DNA of 38,261 nucleotides from Auxenochlorella pyrenoidosa (Eukaryota; Chlorophyta; Trebouxiophyceae; Chlorellales; Chlorellaceae). The notes under the pieces are model-generated. The model was given only the letters and a program-made list of their open reading frames with translations, was not told where the DNA came from and made no database searches. Made by a program: the position numbers and the translations under genes. Shown piece after piece: positions 12,404 to 24,100 of this stretch (position 1 is its first letter; each line of letters begins with the position of its first letter). Location: assembly GCA_001430745.1 (NCBI GenBank), contig KQ482063.1, forward strand, positions 2,000,649-2,038,909. Reading direction: 5' to 3'.

Positions 12404-14011
12404 TCATGTTGACATCACAAGCTGCTCAGACGACTGCTGTGCCGCCGCCTGCTGTGCCGCCGCCTGACTATTCTTTGCCGCTTGCTGCCCTGCTGCAGTC
12501 GCGTCTTGACGGCCATCTGCCCCAAACCAGGAGAGCAAGCGAACCTCGTCCAAGAACCACTGCAGCACACAGAGACTCGGTCGAGCTGTTCTAAGCCCGG
12601 GGTGGGGGGTGGGGCACCGGGTGATGGGGCCACAAGCAGGGCGGCGGCTCTCGTTGTGCGGCATGCAGCGGTGCGTGACAACTGCCGCGCCAGCGGCCCC
12701 CCCGGCCCTGCCACGACCTGCCCCGCCCACCTGCGTGAACTCCTGCGGCCGCTCCTGTGCGCGCCGCCGCAACTCTGGAAGTGCCACCCACTCCACCGCC
12801 GACACCTCTGCCTCATCCAGCTGCACGCTCCCCGCATACCCATCCAGCCTGCCAGGCGGGTGCAGCAGGGCAGTGAGCACTGGGGGCATGGGGCGGTGCA
12901 ACCGGAGAGAGAGAGGCAGGCTCCTTGGGTTGATTCAGCTGCACCATGTGCGGCAAGGGAGCCCGCACCCATCAGGTGGAAGCCGTGCATGCTGCATGGC
13001 CGCAACAACCACAACCTTGGCTGCACGCCAGCTTCAAATCAGGAAAGCCGCAAGCATGCATCCTGCCGCTGCCACTGGTGCCTGAGCAGCCGACAAGCAG
13101 CCTTTGTGCCCACCACACACACCAGGCGTGACGGCCGCGCACGCCTGCACCCACTCCTGTGCGCCATGCCGCCAGCCAGCAGCCGCCTGGCCGTCGCGCA
13201 CGCACTGGGAGGGGGCCCAGCCCACCTGTAGCTCTGCACCAGCTCCACGTCGTGAAACTCCCCGGCATGCAGCTCGCGGCGGTGCGTGGGCGCCAGCGGC
13301 CCCGCCAGCTCGCTCGCTGGCACCTCGATGCCCAGCTCCTCTGCCAGCCCCCGGGCAGCGCCCTGCAGCCGTGCACCAGTGGGGTTGACATGCGGGGCAG
13401 AGGTGGGGGAGTCTGGCAACAGGGAGGTGGGTGTGCGCTGCGGCAGCGGAGCCTGGCTGCGCCGGCCAAGCCCCCGGGCCATCCTCTGCAGCCACCCAGA
13501 CAGTGGGCAGGGTGGTGCAAAGCCTGCACACAGCCCTGCCCCGCCCACCTCCAGAAAGCTCTCCCCCGGCTGCAGGTGCTCCGCAACAGACAGGTCCCAC
13601 TGGCTGGGCCCAATCTTCTTGGCAGCGCTCCTGCGCTGAATCAACAGCCGGCCGTCGAGGCGGAACACCCACACGTAGACGGCGCGGTGCAGCAGGCCTG
13701 CAGGGGATGGGCGGACAGCTGCAGGGTCAACAGCAGCAGCACCACACGGGAAGAGCACTCGGCGACCGGGCACAGCGGGGAGGGCGCGGCAGCGGCTGAC
13801 CGCTCAGCCGCAACTCCCTCACACGCCGGGGGCAAAGCGCCCCATCACACCCTCGGCTCTCCTGCCCAAGGCCTCCCTCCATGCCATCGATTTGTGCCCA
13901 CCAGCCCACCAGCATGTTCTCACCCTTGCGGTGCACCACGCTCCGCAGCTCCCGCCCCACCACCCGGTCGTCTTCATCCACCAGGTCAAAGTACTCTTCC
14001 TTGTCTGCCAT
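12404..14011 (-). CDS. Nudix hydrolase with a variant Nudix box
   Basis: Nudix enzymes hydrolyse nucleoside-diphosphate-linked and related substrates with Mg2+. Five exons: 14011-13924, 13697-13549, 13362-13226, 12848-12731, 12559-12404, giving 215 residues with all phases consistent. Residues 1-29 (MADKEEYFDLVDEDDRVVG…) match the N-terminus of the IPP-isomerase-like Nudix group. The core has RAVYVWVFRLDGRLLIQRR and WDLSVAEHLQPGE, and the box helix is RGLAEELGIEV (residues 83-93), split by an intron after Glu79. The box has Glu where Gly is usual (AEH) and RG where RE is usual. The EE pair that binds metal is intact. The C-terminus is an Ala/Gln-rich tail. An upstream in-frame ATG at 14035 would add eight residues. 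The substrate cannot be assigned from sequence. Confidence 0.88.
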
Positions 14012-14035
14012 GTCTGATGCGGAGGCTGCGAGCAT

Positions 14036-14954
14036 AGAAAGAGCAGGGGCAGGGTGCCTTGGGAGCGACGGTGGCAGCGGGAGAGGCGGGAGCAGCGGGC
14101 GGGTGGTCGGTGGGAGAAGCGCGTGTCACAGCGGTGCTCGCCTTTGAGCTGCTTCATGCACCGGAAGAGAGTTCAGCAGCTTCGCGGGATTCAGGTTTCC
14201 AGGTTCCCCTCCGTCTGGCGTGAAGGCTGGCGACGCAAGCTTTGAATGCATAAAACAACAAGTACAGCGAGGCAGAAGTCTGGAACGAATAAGGATAGAT
14301 CGATCGAGCTGGCGTTCACTCAGCTGGCTCGCCTGCTGCACAGCCCTACGGGAGTGCGCTTTGGCCGTTGCCGCATCTCTCGCCATGCACATTGCAGCAC
14401 TTGCCTAGCCGAGCCTAAATAAATGCTGCACTCGGCAAGAGCATCCTAATTAGGTCTTCCAAGTCACAGTCAGAACAGTGAAGCAGCAGGCTGCGGCGTG
14501 CTGCCGCCAAAACCAGGACATGTGTTGATGGGAGCATATATGCTCTCCTGAGCTGTGCCGCATTGATCATCAAAATCCAGAGCAGTTGGCGCGCCACATC
14601 CGCTCAACCTGCAACTGGCCGTTGTACTACCGGCAGCCCATTCTGACGATCAACAAACCGGGGCATGCTTGCGTCCAGCCAGAGGCCGCTCATGGCGCAC
14701 TCGCCATGCCATCCCAAGGCGCACCATGCATTCGTGGTTGAAAGAAGTTCCAGCAGTACTCACAAAGGCCAAGGCCTGGGCTTGGGCCTGGCCCGACCCC
14801 CCGCCCCCCATGGACACCTGGCGCCAGCCAGCAGCTTCTCGCTGGTGACAGGGGGCGCACCAGATGGCACCTCGCACGGGCGTTCTCTCGCCTGGGCTTG
14901 TGCAGAACACTCACAACGCTAATTTGTGGGTTGTGGAAGCGCGAGCCCCCCGAA
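14036..14954. other. Divergent intergenic region, Nudix / serine hydrolase
   Basis: About 0.9 kb separates the two divergently read genes and should contain both promoters. A GATAGATCGATCGAG-like stretch occurs near 14296-14311. No coding exon or RNA gene is evident. Confidence 0.5.
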
Positions 14955-17900
14955 ATGACTGCCCGCCCTCCGACACTTCTCCTGATACTCCTGCAGGTGC
15001 GAACGCGCAGGCAGCGATGCGTTTGCAAGTCTGGGCAGCGGTGCTCAAGGATCTGCAGCTGGCGCATAACCCGCCGCCCCTGTCCTGGGTGCAGGTTGCG
15101 GCGCTCAGTGCCGCCAGTGCCGCTGCCCGAAGCAGCAGGCGCAGCTGCAGTGCTGCGAAAAAGATGCTTGGCGAGACGCAGAGCTTCTTGGACAACCTGG
15201 CACAGCGGGGACTGCTGGGTGCCACAGTGGCAGTCAACCACGCTGCGGCTTTGTGTATGAAGAGGTGCGTCTGGGCAGGGGGTCGGTAGCTCTCAACAAA
15301 GTGGAGGTCTGGGCTGCACATGTTTTTGGCATGCCGCCTGCACTGTACTCTGCTTGCTTGCACGATTTGGGCTGCCCCTGGTGGTGGCTTTGTTTGGCGC
15401 GGTCGGCCTGATGGGCCGGCCAAGGCACTCCTGCATGGCGCATCCATCTCTGCCCGCAGGCGTTTGGGTTCTCGGTGCCAGAGCTGAAAGTGAAGATGAA
15501 ACCCGACGTGGCTACCCCAGTGGGCAGCAACACAAAGTGCGCTGGAACGGGGCCAGCAGGGTCGGCTTCCTGTGTGTTGTGTGCTGCGCAGCACGGCGGG
15601 CAGCCAGCCAGGCCGGCTTGGCTGCTGGCAAGCGTGGCGTGACTGCCTGCCCCCCTGTGCAGGTTCTTCACAGCGGTGGCGCTCTGGCAGCTGCACCAGC
15701 GGGGTCTGGTGGACATTGATGCGCCGGTGGTCAAGGTGTGAGGGCCAGCCCACGAGCAGACGGTCGCAGCACAGTGCTGCCACCCTCCTGCCGGCCATGG
15801 CAGGCTGCCTCTCCTGTGCTCGTACGCATCCACAGCGCCTGTGCGCTCGTCCTTTGCCTGCGCCCTGGCTGCTGCTGCCTGCCCCTCCGTGAGCAGTGGT
15901 GCCCCCGCCTGTACGGCGCGCCCGCCGGCAGCGCCTGCACCTACCCCACCGCCCGCCAGCTGCTGAACATGGGGGCTGCTGGATGTGGACAACTGCGCAG
16001 TCGGGCCCGACGCCTGGCAGCGCCAGTACTGCCTGTCGGACTCGCAGGTGCGGCGGGGTGTGGCTGCACGAGGCGTGCGGGCGAGGTGGCGCAGGGTGGG
16101 ACGAGGCAGCACCGCAGGCTGGGGCGCTGCCGACCATGCCCCAGGTGGCCCCGGCCTCCCTGTCCCCTGCCCAGCCCTCAACTACGCCGCCATCTCTGCT
16201 GCTCCCCCCCCCAGACTGTGAACCTGATAGGCGGCAACCCTGATGCCGGGATGTATGGCGCTGCCGGCCCCGCCGCCTACTTTGCTGCCGAGGGGTACTG
16301 GGACATGCCGCTTGAGTCGGCCCCCGGCACCGCGTACCGCTACGTCAATGCCAACTTCCAGCTGGCAGCCTACATCGTTGAGAAGGTGGGGACTGGACGG
16401 GGTTGAGCGGATGAGCGCACCTGGCAGGGCGGGCCCGCCTGCCTGCTGCCCTGCCGTTAGGCTGGCACAAGGCGGCCGAGGGGCAATCGTAAAATAAATT
16501 TGCATTTGACGGGCACAGTGAAGCAGAAAGGCACGCAGCCGGCTCCCTTTCTGGGCTCCCTTCCAACCAGTCACCTCATGCTGCCCTTGCGCAGGTGTCG
16601 GGCCTGCCGTTCACCCAATACCTTCGCATCCACATCATCGAGCCCGCCGGCCTGAAGGCCACCCACGTGGACATGGCGTACGGAACCGACGGCGCCCTGC
16701 GCCGCTTCTTCCCCGGCCTTGCCGCCGGCTACCGCCCAGTCATTGCCCCCGTCTCCAAAGGTCGGCTGGCGGGGGCTGGCTGCCAGCCAAACGGCTGTTG
16801 GTGCCTGCTGCAGTGCATTCGCTTGCATTGGCCAGTTTTCCAGTCTATGCATCTAATCGCACCGCTTCTTGCAGCTGCTCGTAAGCTCTTTACCCCTCTC
16901 TGTTTGCCAAAGACCCCCCCCCCCCCCCCCCCCGCATGCGCCCTCAGACTACGTGCAGAATGTGTCAGCAGCCACTACGCGCGACGCGCAGCGGCTCACG
17001 CGGGCAGAACCTGGCACGGTTGCAGACCTGGCACGCCAGCCTGCCATCCTCGGCTTCCTTGCCTGTGAGAAGCCTGGGAGGGAGCCTGATGGTGCCATAG
17101 CAAGCCAGGATCGCGTCGATTGTTCTGTTGCTGCTGGCATGAGCTGCGCCGCGTGCCAAAACACACTGCGCAGCTGGAGCTGTGGCTTCCAGCTGACCTG
17201 TGCCTGCTGTTGTTGAGGTGCAGGTGCTGCCCCCCCCCCTGTGGGCGCTACCTGTTCCCCTCCACTCCTTGGGCGCTGTCCTCCCATCGCCCCACACGTG
17301 CAGGGGCAGGAGGCGCAGGCGCTGTGTACGCCACCCCCAGGGACCTCATCGACTTCTGGCACACCGTGCTCTTCCACCCACACAAGCTGGACCCGACCCA
17401 GGCGACGGTGGGCCCGGCTGACGGCCTTCGTGACCGAAGCTGGGCATGTGCAAGAGCGTCACGGCCGCCTGCGGGCAGCCCACCTCATGACAGCTGCCTT
17501 GATCCAAGTCACTGGTGTAGGCTAGCTGCGGTGGAAGCGGAGGCCAGCAATGGGGAGCCAGTCTGGGTGGCTGGCGGGATGCGCCTGCCCTGCTCACCTG
17601 GCGTGCCTGGCCTGCTCGTGTGCAGGTGCGCGAGATGCTGCACTCCACCAACAATGCCAGCGCCATTGACGGCATACCCACAAGCACTGTGGCTTTCGCA
17701 CAGGTGGGCAGGGAGGGCGGAGCACGTGTGCAACATGCCAGGCAGATCCTCCCACGCATGATTTCCCTCCTGCACCATGCCCGGCTCTCGATGGTGCAGC
17801 ACCAACCGGCACGGGCCTCAAAATTGGTGCAGCCGCAGGCAGAGCACCCGGGGCACTCAGGGCTGCTCAAGGCATGGGGGGACAAAGGAGAAGCATGCAC

Positions 17901-18828
17901 CCCTGGCACGATGCGCTCTGCAACCTGAGGCCCCCTCCTCCCCAGCAAGCTGCACCGGCTCTGCCGCTCCCCCTCCCGTTGCCAATCCATCAGGGCATCA
18001 TTGTCAAGCCAAACCGCAAGTTCAAGCCCTATGGAGTGTCCGCCATTTTCTACTCGGGAGGCATCAACGAGATCATGGTGAGGTCTTGGAGTTGGGGTGG
18101 GAAGACTGGACTGCTGGGTGCAGCAGAACATGCCTGTCATGCCCGCACTCGCTCAAACAACATCACAGGGCTTCAAGGTGGGGCAAAGATTGCGCTATTG
18201 TTGTGCTTGCTTTTGCGCGCAACGTGCTGGTGCTCCGAACAGAGGCCAGCTGCTCCAAGTCACTGGTGGCCGGCCTCCAGGTTCCAGTCGTAGCACTGGG
18301 CTTCCACGCTGGCAATCCTGCACTCAGCAGCGGAACCAAACCTATGCTCTCAATCCCACCATGCAGTCACCCTTCATGCTGACATTCCTGGACCCCAGCA
18401 GTGGCCGGCAGGAGGACACCGCCGCGGTGGGCTCCATCTTCTTTGCCGAGCCCTGGCTCCAGGTGACAACTGTCCCTTGGTCTGCGGCCGTCACGGCAGG
18501 CAGCAGCCCCGCCACGTGTTCACCAGCCCCTGCACACCTTCCTTCGTGCCGGCATGCTTGCGATGCAGGTGCTCGGGTTTGGGTAAGCCACGTGCCAAGG
18601 CGCAGCCCTCCACCCCCAGACGCCGCCACGACACCCCTTCCCCTGCAGGTGCCTTTCAACGCAACCACGTGCATGGCCGAAGACCCCTGGGTTCGCGGCG
18701 CCGGCAAGAAGAGCTTCCAGCTGGACCAGGAGCTGTGCGACGTCCTGGGGGGCGGCATGCGCACTTATGCAAGCAACAGGCTGTTTGACATCTGGGGCCT
18801 GGGCTCGCCCGTGGCGCCGCCTGCCTAG
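14955..18828 (+). CDS. Secreted serine hydrolase, beta-lactamase/LACTB-like (two frame lesions)
   Basis: Thirteen exons: 14955-14996, 15095-15264, 15460-15536, 15663-15735, 15897-16047, 16215-16385, 16595-16760, 16948-17064, 17304-17407, 17626-17703, 17994-18077, 18328-18462, 18649-18828; about 515 residues. MTARPPTLLLILLQ plus VAALSAASAAA forms a signal peptide. The catalytic SxxK is SNTK (residues 94-97), and the Tyr-x-Asn motif is YVN (214-216) within APGTAYRYVNANFQL. GGAGAVYATPRDL and FYSGGINE follow as in the family. This fold acts on peptides, esters or beta-lactams by a Ser acyl-enzyme; the substrate is unknown. Exon 2 is one base short and exon 5 one base long relative to family reading and flanking phases, so the gene as given would stop early. 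This is either an assembly error or a young pseudogene. Confidence 0.82.
16914..16933 (+). repeat. C20 homopolymer in intron 7 of the serine hydrolase
   Basis: Twenty consecutive C residues lie just upstream of the acceptor at 16947. Such a tract could serve as a polypyrimidine tract, and it is also prone to length errors in sequencing. Confidence 0.95.
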
Positions 18829-19393
18829 AGTGCGATGGCAATGCGATGGTGCATGCGGAGTCTGCTGTGCAGCGGAAGAAGACCCGTTGTTCAATATGTA
18901 ATATGTAAGGCGCGCAACTAGCACCAGCATTTGGTTTGCTGTGCTCAACACAGCACCTGAAACAGCTGGCGGGCTGGGGCAGTTGCGGTGTGAGCTGCCC
19001 CCCTCATGCCGCCCGCTGGCGGCGCTGCTGCCCAGCAGAAGCGAAGCCTTTGCTGCTTACGGCTCCTGCCCACCTCATCAACGTGTACACCCTCGCCCTG
19101 TGAAGGTTGGAAGTACCAGGAGACGCAGGAGAGAGGGAGACGCTGTCTCGGTCAGCGCAGCCCGGAGGTGGAGCCCCGCCGACAGTGCATTTTTGCGTGT
19201 AGATCGGTGATCGAAGGCCACCAGTGCCGCAGGGCTTGGCAGGCGCCATGAATTGCAAGGCCTGAACAGGCCGACATGGACAACTATTGACGGTCTTGTC
19301 TGCATGCCTGCTTGTTAGCATCTGACGCTACCAGGGCAGATCACGGAGATAGGCGGGCCGCAGCAACTTGGCGCGAGCAAACAGCAAGAAGTG
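18829..19393. other. Intergenic region between serine hydrolase and CHZ genes
   Basis: This interval holds the 3' UTR of the serine hydrolase (with TGTAA) and the promoter of the next gene on the same strand. I see nothing else. Confidence 0.5.
18897..18908 (+). promoter_or_regulatory. Polyadenylation signal (TGTAA, two copies)
   Basis: Two TGTAA elements (18897-18901 and 18904-18908) lie about 70 bases after the serine hydrolase stop codon. TGTAA is the usual chlorophyte polyadenylation signal. It is absent just downstream of most other genes here. Confidence 0.65.
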
Positions 19394-20757
19394 ATGGCAA
19401 GCGACGAGGAGCAGCGCGGTAGGTTACGAGCTCGTTAATGAATGCATGCGCTGCCTCGCAAGAGTTGACAGGGCGCCGCCGGGCGGTGATCGTGCGGAAT
19501 GGCGGCAGCGGCGGCGGCAGCGACTAATGCGGCGGCGGCGGTAGCAGCCCGTGCAGCAGGCAAACAGGACGCCTTTGTGGACAGGTTACCAAGACTCACC
19601 CAACGCAAAAGTGCACTGCAGCTGCACCTGCCGCCGAAGGGGAGCAGCAGGCAGCCAAGGCGGCAGCCGCCGAGGCGGAGGCGGAGGCGCGGCGCAGGGC
19701 CAAGGGCAAGGCGCCCGTGAGCGAGGAGGAGCCTGCCGGGGATGACAAGGAGGACGATGATGAGGAGGAGGTGGGCGGCGGCACAGCCGGTTTGGCTCGG
19801 AGGCTTTGAGGAACCGTGATGGCGGGGTGCTGGCCGTTGCTGCCTCTGGGCACTTCCGTGCAGGCATCGCGGAAGCTGGGCGCACACAAGGAAAGGCAGA
19901 CTGGCTGCTCACAGCGCTCCGTCTTCCTGCTTGGCGCTGCAGGATTATGCAGAGGATGATGAGGACGACGATGAAGATGATGAGGACGACAGCGAAGAGG
20001 ATGAAGGTCGGTGGCAGTGTGGCACCGCCACAGCAGGCCGCTTTGCCACGCATTTCTTCTTTGGGCGAGCAAGGCATCGCCCGGGACGCAAAGAAAATTA
20101 GGAAGGGTTGTACACACCTTTCAAATTTTTTTCGGCACAGCATGCTTGCTTGTCGAAAGTGAGGTGGAGAGCCATGCTGCCTGATGGATGGCACAGCTTG
20201 CTGCCTTCCCCTGCTGTCCAGAGGAGGAGGAGGAGGAGGAGGCTGCAGGCGGCGATCCCTCTGCACCCGCAGCAGCTGGGCAGCCCGATGAGCCGGGGCC
20301 CAGCAGCAGCAAGAGGAAGCGCAAGGCGGCAGAGGAGGGCGAGGGCTGGGGCAAGATTGAGGATGGCCTCTCAGGTGAGCGGCGACGACAGCTGTCCAGG
20401 GGCAGGGCTGGCCAATGGCAGGGCTGCAGCGCAGGGCGCAGGGGCAAGCATGGCCTGGCCACATGTGTGAGTTGTAACCCGCAGGGTGTGTGTGTGCCCT
20501 CTCGTCTTCCGCCACCTCAACCTACGCCGCCATCTTCCCCCCTCCAAGGCGGCAGTGCTCTGCCTCGCGTTGGCAACTGCTCATCCGCTTGTCTCCATTG
20601 CCCACCCCTGGCCCTCTCTCCCCCCGAAGGCGACGAGGTGGACCCTACCAACATCATCACGGGCGGGCGGCGCGCGCGGCGCGGCCGTGGCGACGCCTCG
20701 GCGCGGCCAAAGTACTCGGCGCAGGCGCAGCTGGACAGCGACGAGGACGAGTGGTAG
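19394..20757 (+). CDS. CHZ-domain histone chaperone (Chz1/HIRIP3-like)
   Basis: Five exons (19394-19418, 19640-19770, 19943-20006, 20222-20374, 20630-20757) give a 166-residue protein with every junction in phase. It is a very acidic, probably disordered protein. MASDEEQR is followed by an Ala/Glu/Lys helix-like stretch, then long Asp/Glu runs, a basic SSSKRKRKAA patch (a likely nuclear signal), and a C-terminal DEVDPTNIITGGRRARRGRG. That last part resembles the CHZ motif (DPSNIIxxGRRTRGKKID), by which Chz1 binds H2A.Z-H2B dimers. The acidic runs and the motif are visible. H2A variant binding in the nucleus is inferred. The first intron is the least certain; a different upstream ATG at 19499 was considered. 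The KKID end of the motif is not conserved. Confidence 0.62.
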
Positions 20758-21170
20758 AGGAGGGGAGGTCGAGCGGGGCAGAGCCGGCATTTGGAGCCCT
20801 TCTGCCAGCCATGCTTGTGCCATGATGGCTGGCAGGGGCTGCCCGCCGCCCTCTGCATGCTGACGGCACCGACAGCCATGCCAGCTCGTGCTCGTGACCT
20901 GACCAAGTTATGCATCCTGTGCTGTTGTTGTTACGTGCTGGCTTACAGAGCGTGGCTCTTGGTGTGTTTGCTGGCTTGGAATTAGTGTTGAGTGGATGAG
21001 GAAGAGCGGGCGGCACCAGAGCATCAAGAAGCACAGCTGGCATCAGTGTCCATTCATTTGTCGCTCATTGTCTCAGATTGATCATCCCTCTTGTCAGTCA
21101 CATGCGCTCGAAATGGGGTTGAGTTTCTGTTTGAGATGCGCCTGGGTGACCCCGAAGGGGGGCCCAGGCC
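20758..21170. other. Convergent intergenic region
   Basis: The 413 bases lie between the stop codons of the convergent CHZ and ABC transporter genes and should hold both 3' UTRs. No gene or repeat is seen. Confidence 0.6.
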
Positions 21171-24100
21171 TCAGCGCTGCTTGTCGCGGTGGAGGGTGAA
21201 CATCACCAGCAGGGCTGCCGCTCTGCAGGGGGCACCAGGAGGTGCAGCTTGAAGGCGTGGGTGCAAGCAGCGGCCAGGCTCGGGTCCCCATCCCAGCGAC
21301 ACACTCCGTTCTAACGCAAACAAAGCCCAGGGGACCACAGCTTAACAGAAGGAACTGCCCATGGCGCGGCTCCAGCGTCGTCCCTGAGCACCTGAACAGC
21401 AGGCCCAGCCCAAAGAGCGCCAGGAGGCAGAGGCCGAAGCGCCGCACATCGTACTCAAGGCCCTGCAGGTCGGCGCAGCGTGCCAGCAGCCACACGCCTG
21501 CGGGGCCAGGAGAGGGGCGGGCGCCAGGCTGGTGTGCACTCAATCCTGCAGTTTGCTGCCACGAGGCTGCGCGTTGATGCGCCCTGCAAACAAGCGAGCC
21601 GCGATGGATCATGCAGGCAGGATCCTGCTCTACTAACGGGTCCCTCAGCCCGCTCCCCGCCTTCAAGAGGTGGTGCTCATCCGCCGCATGGGCTGCCCAG
21701 GTAGCCACCTTCAGTCCAGCAGGCTAGTGCGCCCAAACCAATCCCCGCTTTCACCTGTGAGCTTGTTGCTCTCGCTGATTACGTAGCCCTCCAGACCCCA
21801 CCTGCAGGACACAACCAGGCAGGGGACACGCACTCAAAAGCCGTGCCTGCAGGTTGCTTGGCAGCCGGGTGTGGTGGTATTCGAGCCAAGGCTGCCAGCG
21901 CCTTCCCTGTTCCACTGAGCTTGCTACCTGCAGAGCGCCCAGCGCTCACCGCGCAAAGCTGAAGTTCTGGGCCAGGCGGACCAGGCCGTGGGCGTGGCCC
22001 TGGCGGGCAATCAGCGTGTTGATGAGCGCAAGCACGGCAGCGGCCAGCTGGGCTGCAGACGGCTCCATCACCTGCAGCATTGTGGCGATGGAGCAAAAAG
22101 GCTCGAGCGGCAGGAGGGCAGCGCAACATGTGGCACACTAACTAGGCAATCAATAGCGAAGACGCGGGGGCAGGGCAGGCATGCCGCCAGGAAGGGCGGC
22201 AGCTGGATCCACCCACCTGCGACAGCACGTATGCCACCCCTGTGCAGCAGTAGGTGATGGCCACAGACACCAGCAGCATCTGCCAGATGACGGCGCTGCG
22301 GAGGTGCGGGGAGGAGGGAAGAGGACGCTCCACAAGCAGCGCGCTCTTGCATGCAGCCCTGCCCTGCACTTCCTGTGTCGCAGTTTCCGTCGCCCCCCAT
22401 CACGAGAGTACAGCCCGCGAGAGCTCTGGGCTGCAGGCAGGCAGCCACCAGGTGCCAACCCGGCAGGGGAGCTGGCCTCACCGCGGGCTGGCAAAGCTGT
22501 AGTACATCACAAAGTAGATGGTCGACCGCAGCAGCGTGCCAGAGTGGTCAAACACCTCCAGCGCCAGGAAGTGGGCCAGGCGGTTGAGGCCTGCGCAGGC
22601 AGGAGGGCAGGGGCCCATGCAGCGCTGGTGACGCACCGCAGGCCAAGCAGCGGGCTGCGCAGGCGGTGATGCACTCCAATCGCAGCTTCCAGCTGGCATG
22701 CAGGGAGCGCAGGGCTCCAGCTGGGCCGCTCCCATCCCAGGCCTCCCGCCTAGAGCTGCCCTCCCACCAGCCCCCGGCCCCCACCTGAGGACGCCTCCCG
22801 GAAGAAGATGACCCGGCTGGAGCCAAAGGTGCCCAGCGCCCCCACCTGCAGGGGCCAAGGAATGCAGGGAGGACGTGCCCGGGGGGCAGGCAGGCAGGCT
22901 GATCAGCCCGGGTCCCAAGCCTGCACCTCCATCCGGCAGGAGCTCCTGTGCCAGTTGTGTGGCAGACAACCCCTATGTGCGCCAACAGGCATGCCGCCCA
23001 GGCTCGGGATCCAACGGGTGTGGCATGCGGGCGCGGCACCAGCCAGCCAGGCCCCCCGCCACTCGCCGTGCTCATCAGGCCCAGCGCCACGACGGAGTAG
23101 GTGATGGACACAGCAAAGTGCATGATCGTCTNNNNNNNNNNNNNNNNNNNNNNNNNNNNNNNNNNNNNNNNNNNNNNNNNNNNNNNNNNNNNNNNNNNNN
23201 NNNNNNNNNNNNNNNNNNNNNNNNNNNNNNNNNNNNNNNNNNNNNNNNNNNNNNNNNNNNNNNNNNNNNNNNNNNNNNNNNNNNNNNNNNNNNNNNNNNN
23301 NNNNNNNNNNNNNNNNNNNNNNNNNNNNNNNNNNNNNNNNNNNNNNNNNNNNNNNNNNNNNNNNNNNNNNNNNNNNNNNNNNNNNNNNNNNNNNNNNNNN
23401 NNNNNNNNNNNNNNNNNNNNNNNNNNNNNNNNNNNNNNNNNNNNNNNNNNNNNNNNNNNNNNNNNNNNNNNNNNNNNNNNNNNNNNNNNNNNNNNNNNNN
23501 NNNNNNNNNNNNNNNNNNNNNNNNNNNNNNNNNNNNNNNNNNNNNNNNNNNNNNNNNNNNNNNNNNNNNNNNNNNNNNNNNNNNNNNNNNNNNNNNNNNN
23601 NNNNNNNNNNNNNNNNNNNNNNNNNNNNNNNNNNNNNNNNNNNNNNNNNNNNNNNNNNNNNNNNNNNNNNNNNNNNNNNNNNNNNNNNNNNNNNNNNNNN
23701 NNNNNNNNNNNNNNNNNNNNNNNNNNNNNNNNNNNNNNNNNNNNNNNNNNNNNNNNNNNNNNNNNNNNCAGCGCGCGCCAGCGCAACGCGCGCACCTCGC
23801 CCCCCCCCACCCCCCACCCGTCAGCGCGATGATTCCGTAGTCGGTGAACACCGCCAGCGGCTCGCGGCTGCGCCTGAGCACCGCGCGGCCCAGGCTCCAC
23901 CCAAACTGGGGCAGGAAGCCCGGTGTGGCGCGCAGGCAGGAGGCGTCCAGCCGCCCGCCGCCCCCTGCGCCGCCCAGGTGCGCAGACAAGGTATGTGTGT
24001 GTGTGTGTGTCCACTGGCCATAAAACAAAAACCGGAAAGGTGGGCTGGGCGGCAGGCTGGGCAGGTCAGGCCGGGGCCGTCATGCGGGGCAGAAACGGAC

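Noticed and set aside
19499..19720. Ala-rich ATG frame as an alternative start of the CHZ gene
   Set aside because: Its frame cannot be joined in phase to the acidic exon, whereas the ATG at 19394 can.
22548..24028. Long frames running through the N gap
   Set aside because: Their length comes from the unknown bases; only the flanking exons are real.
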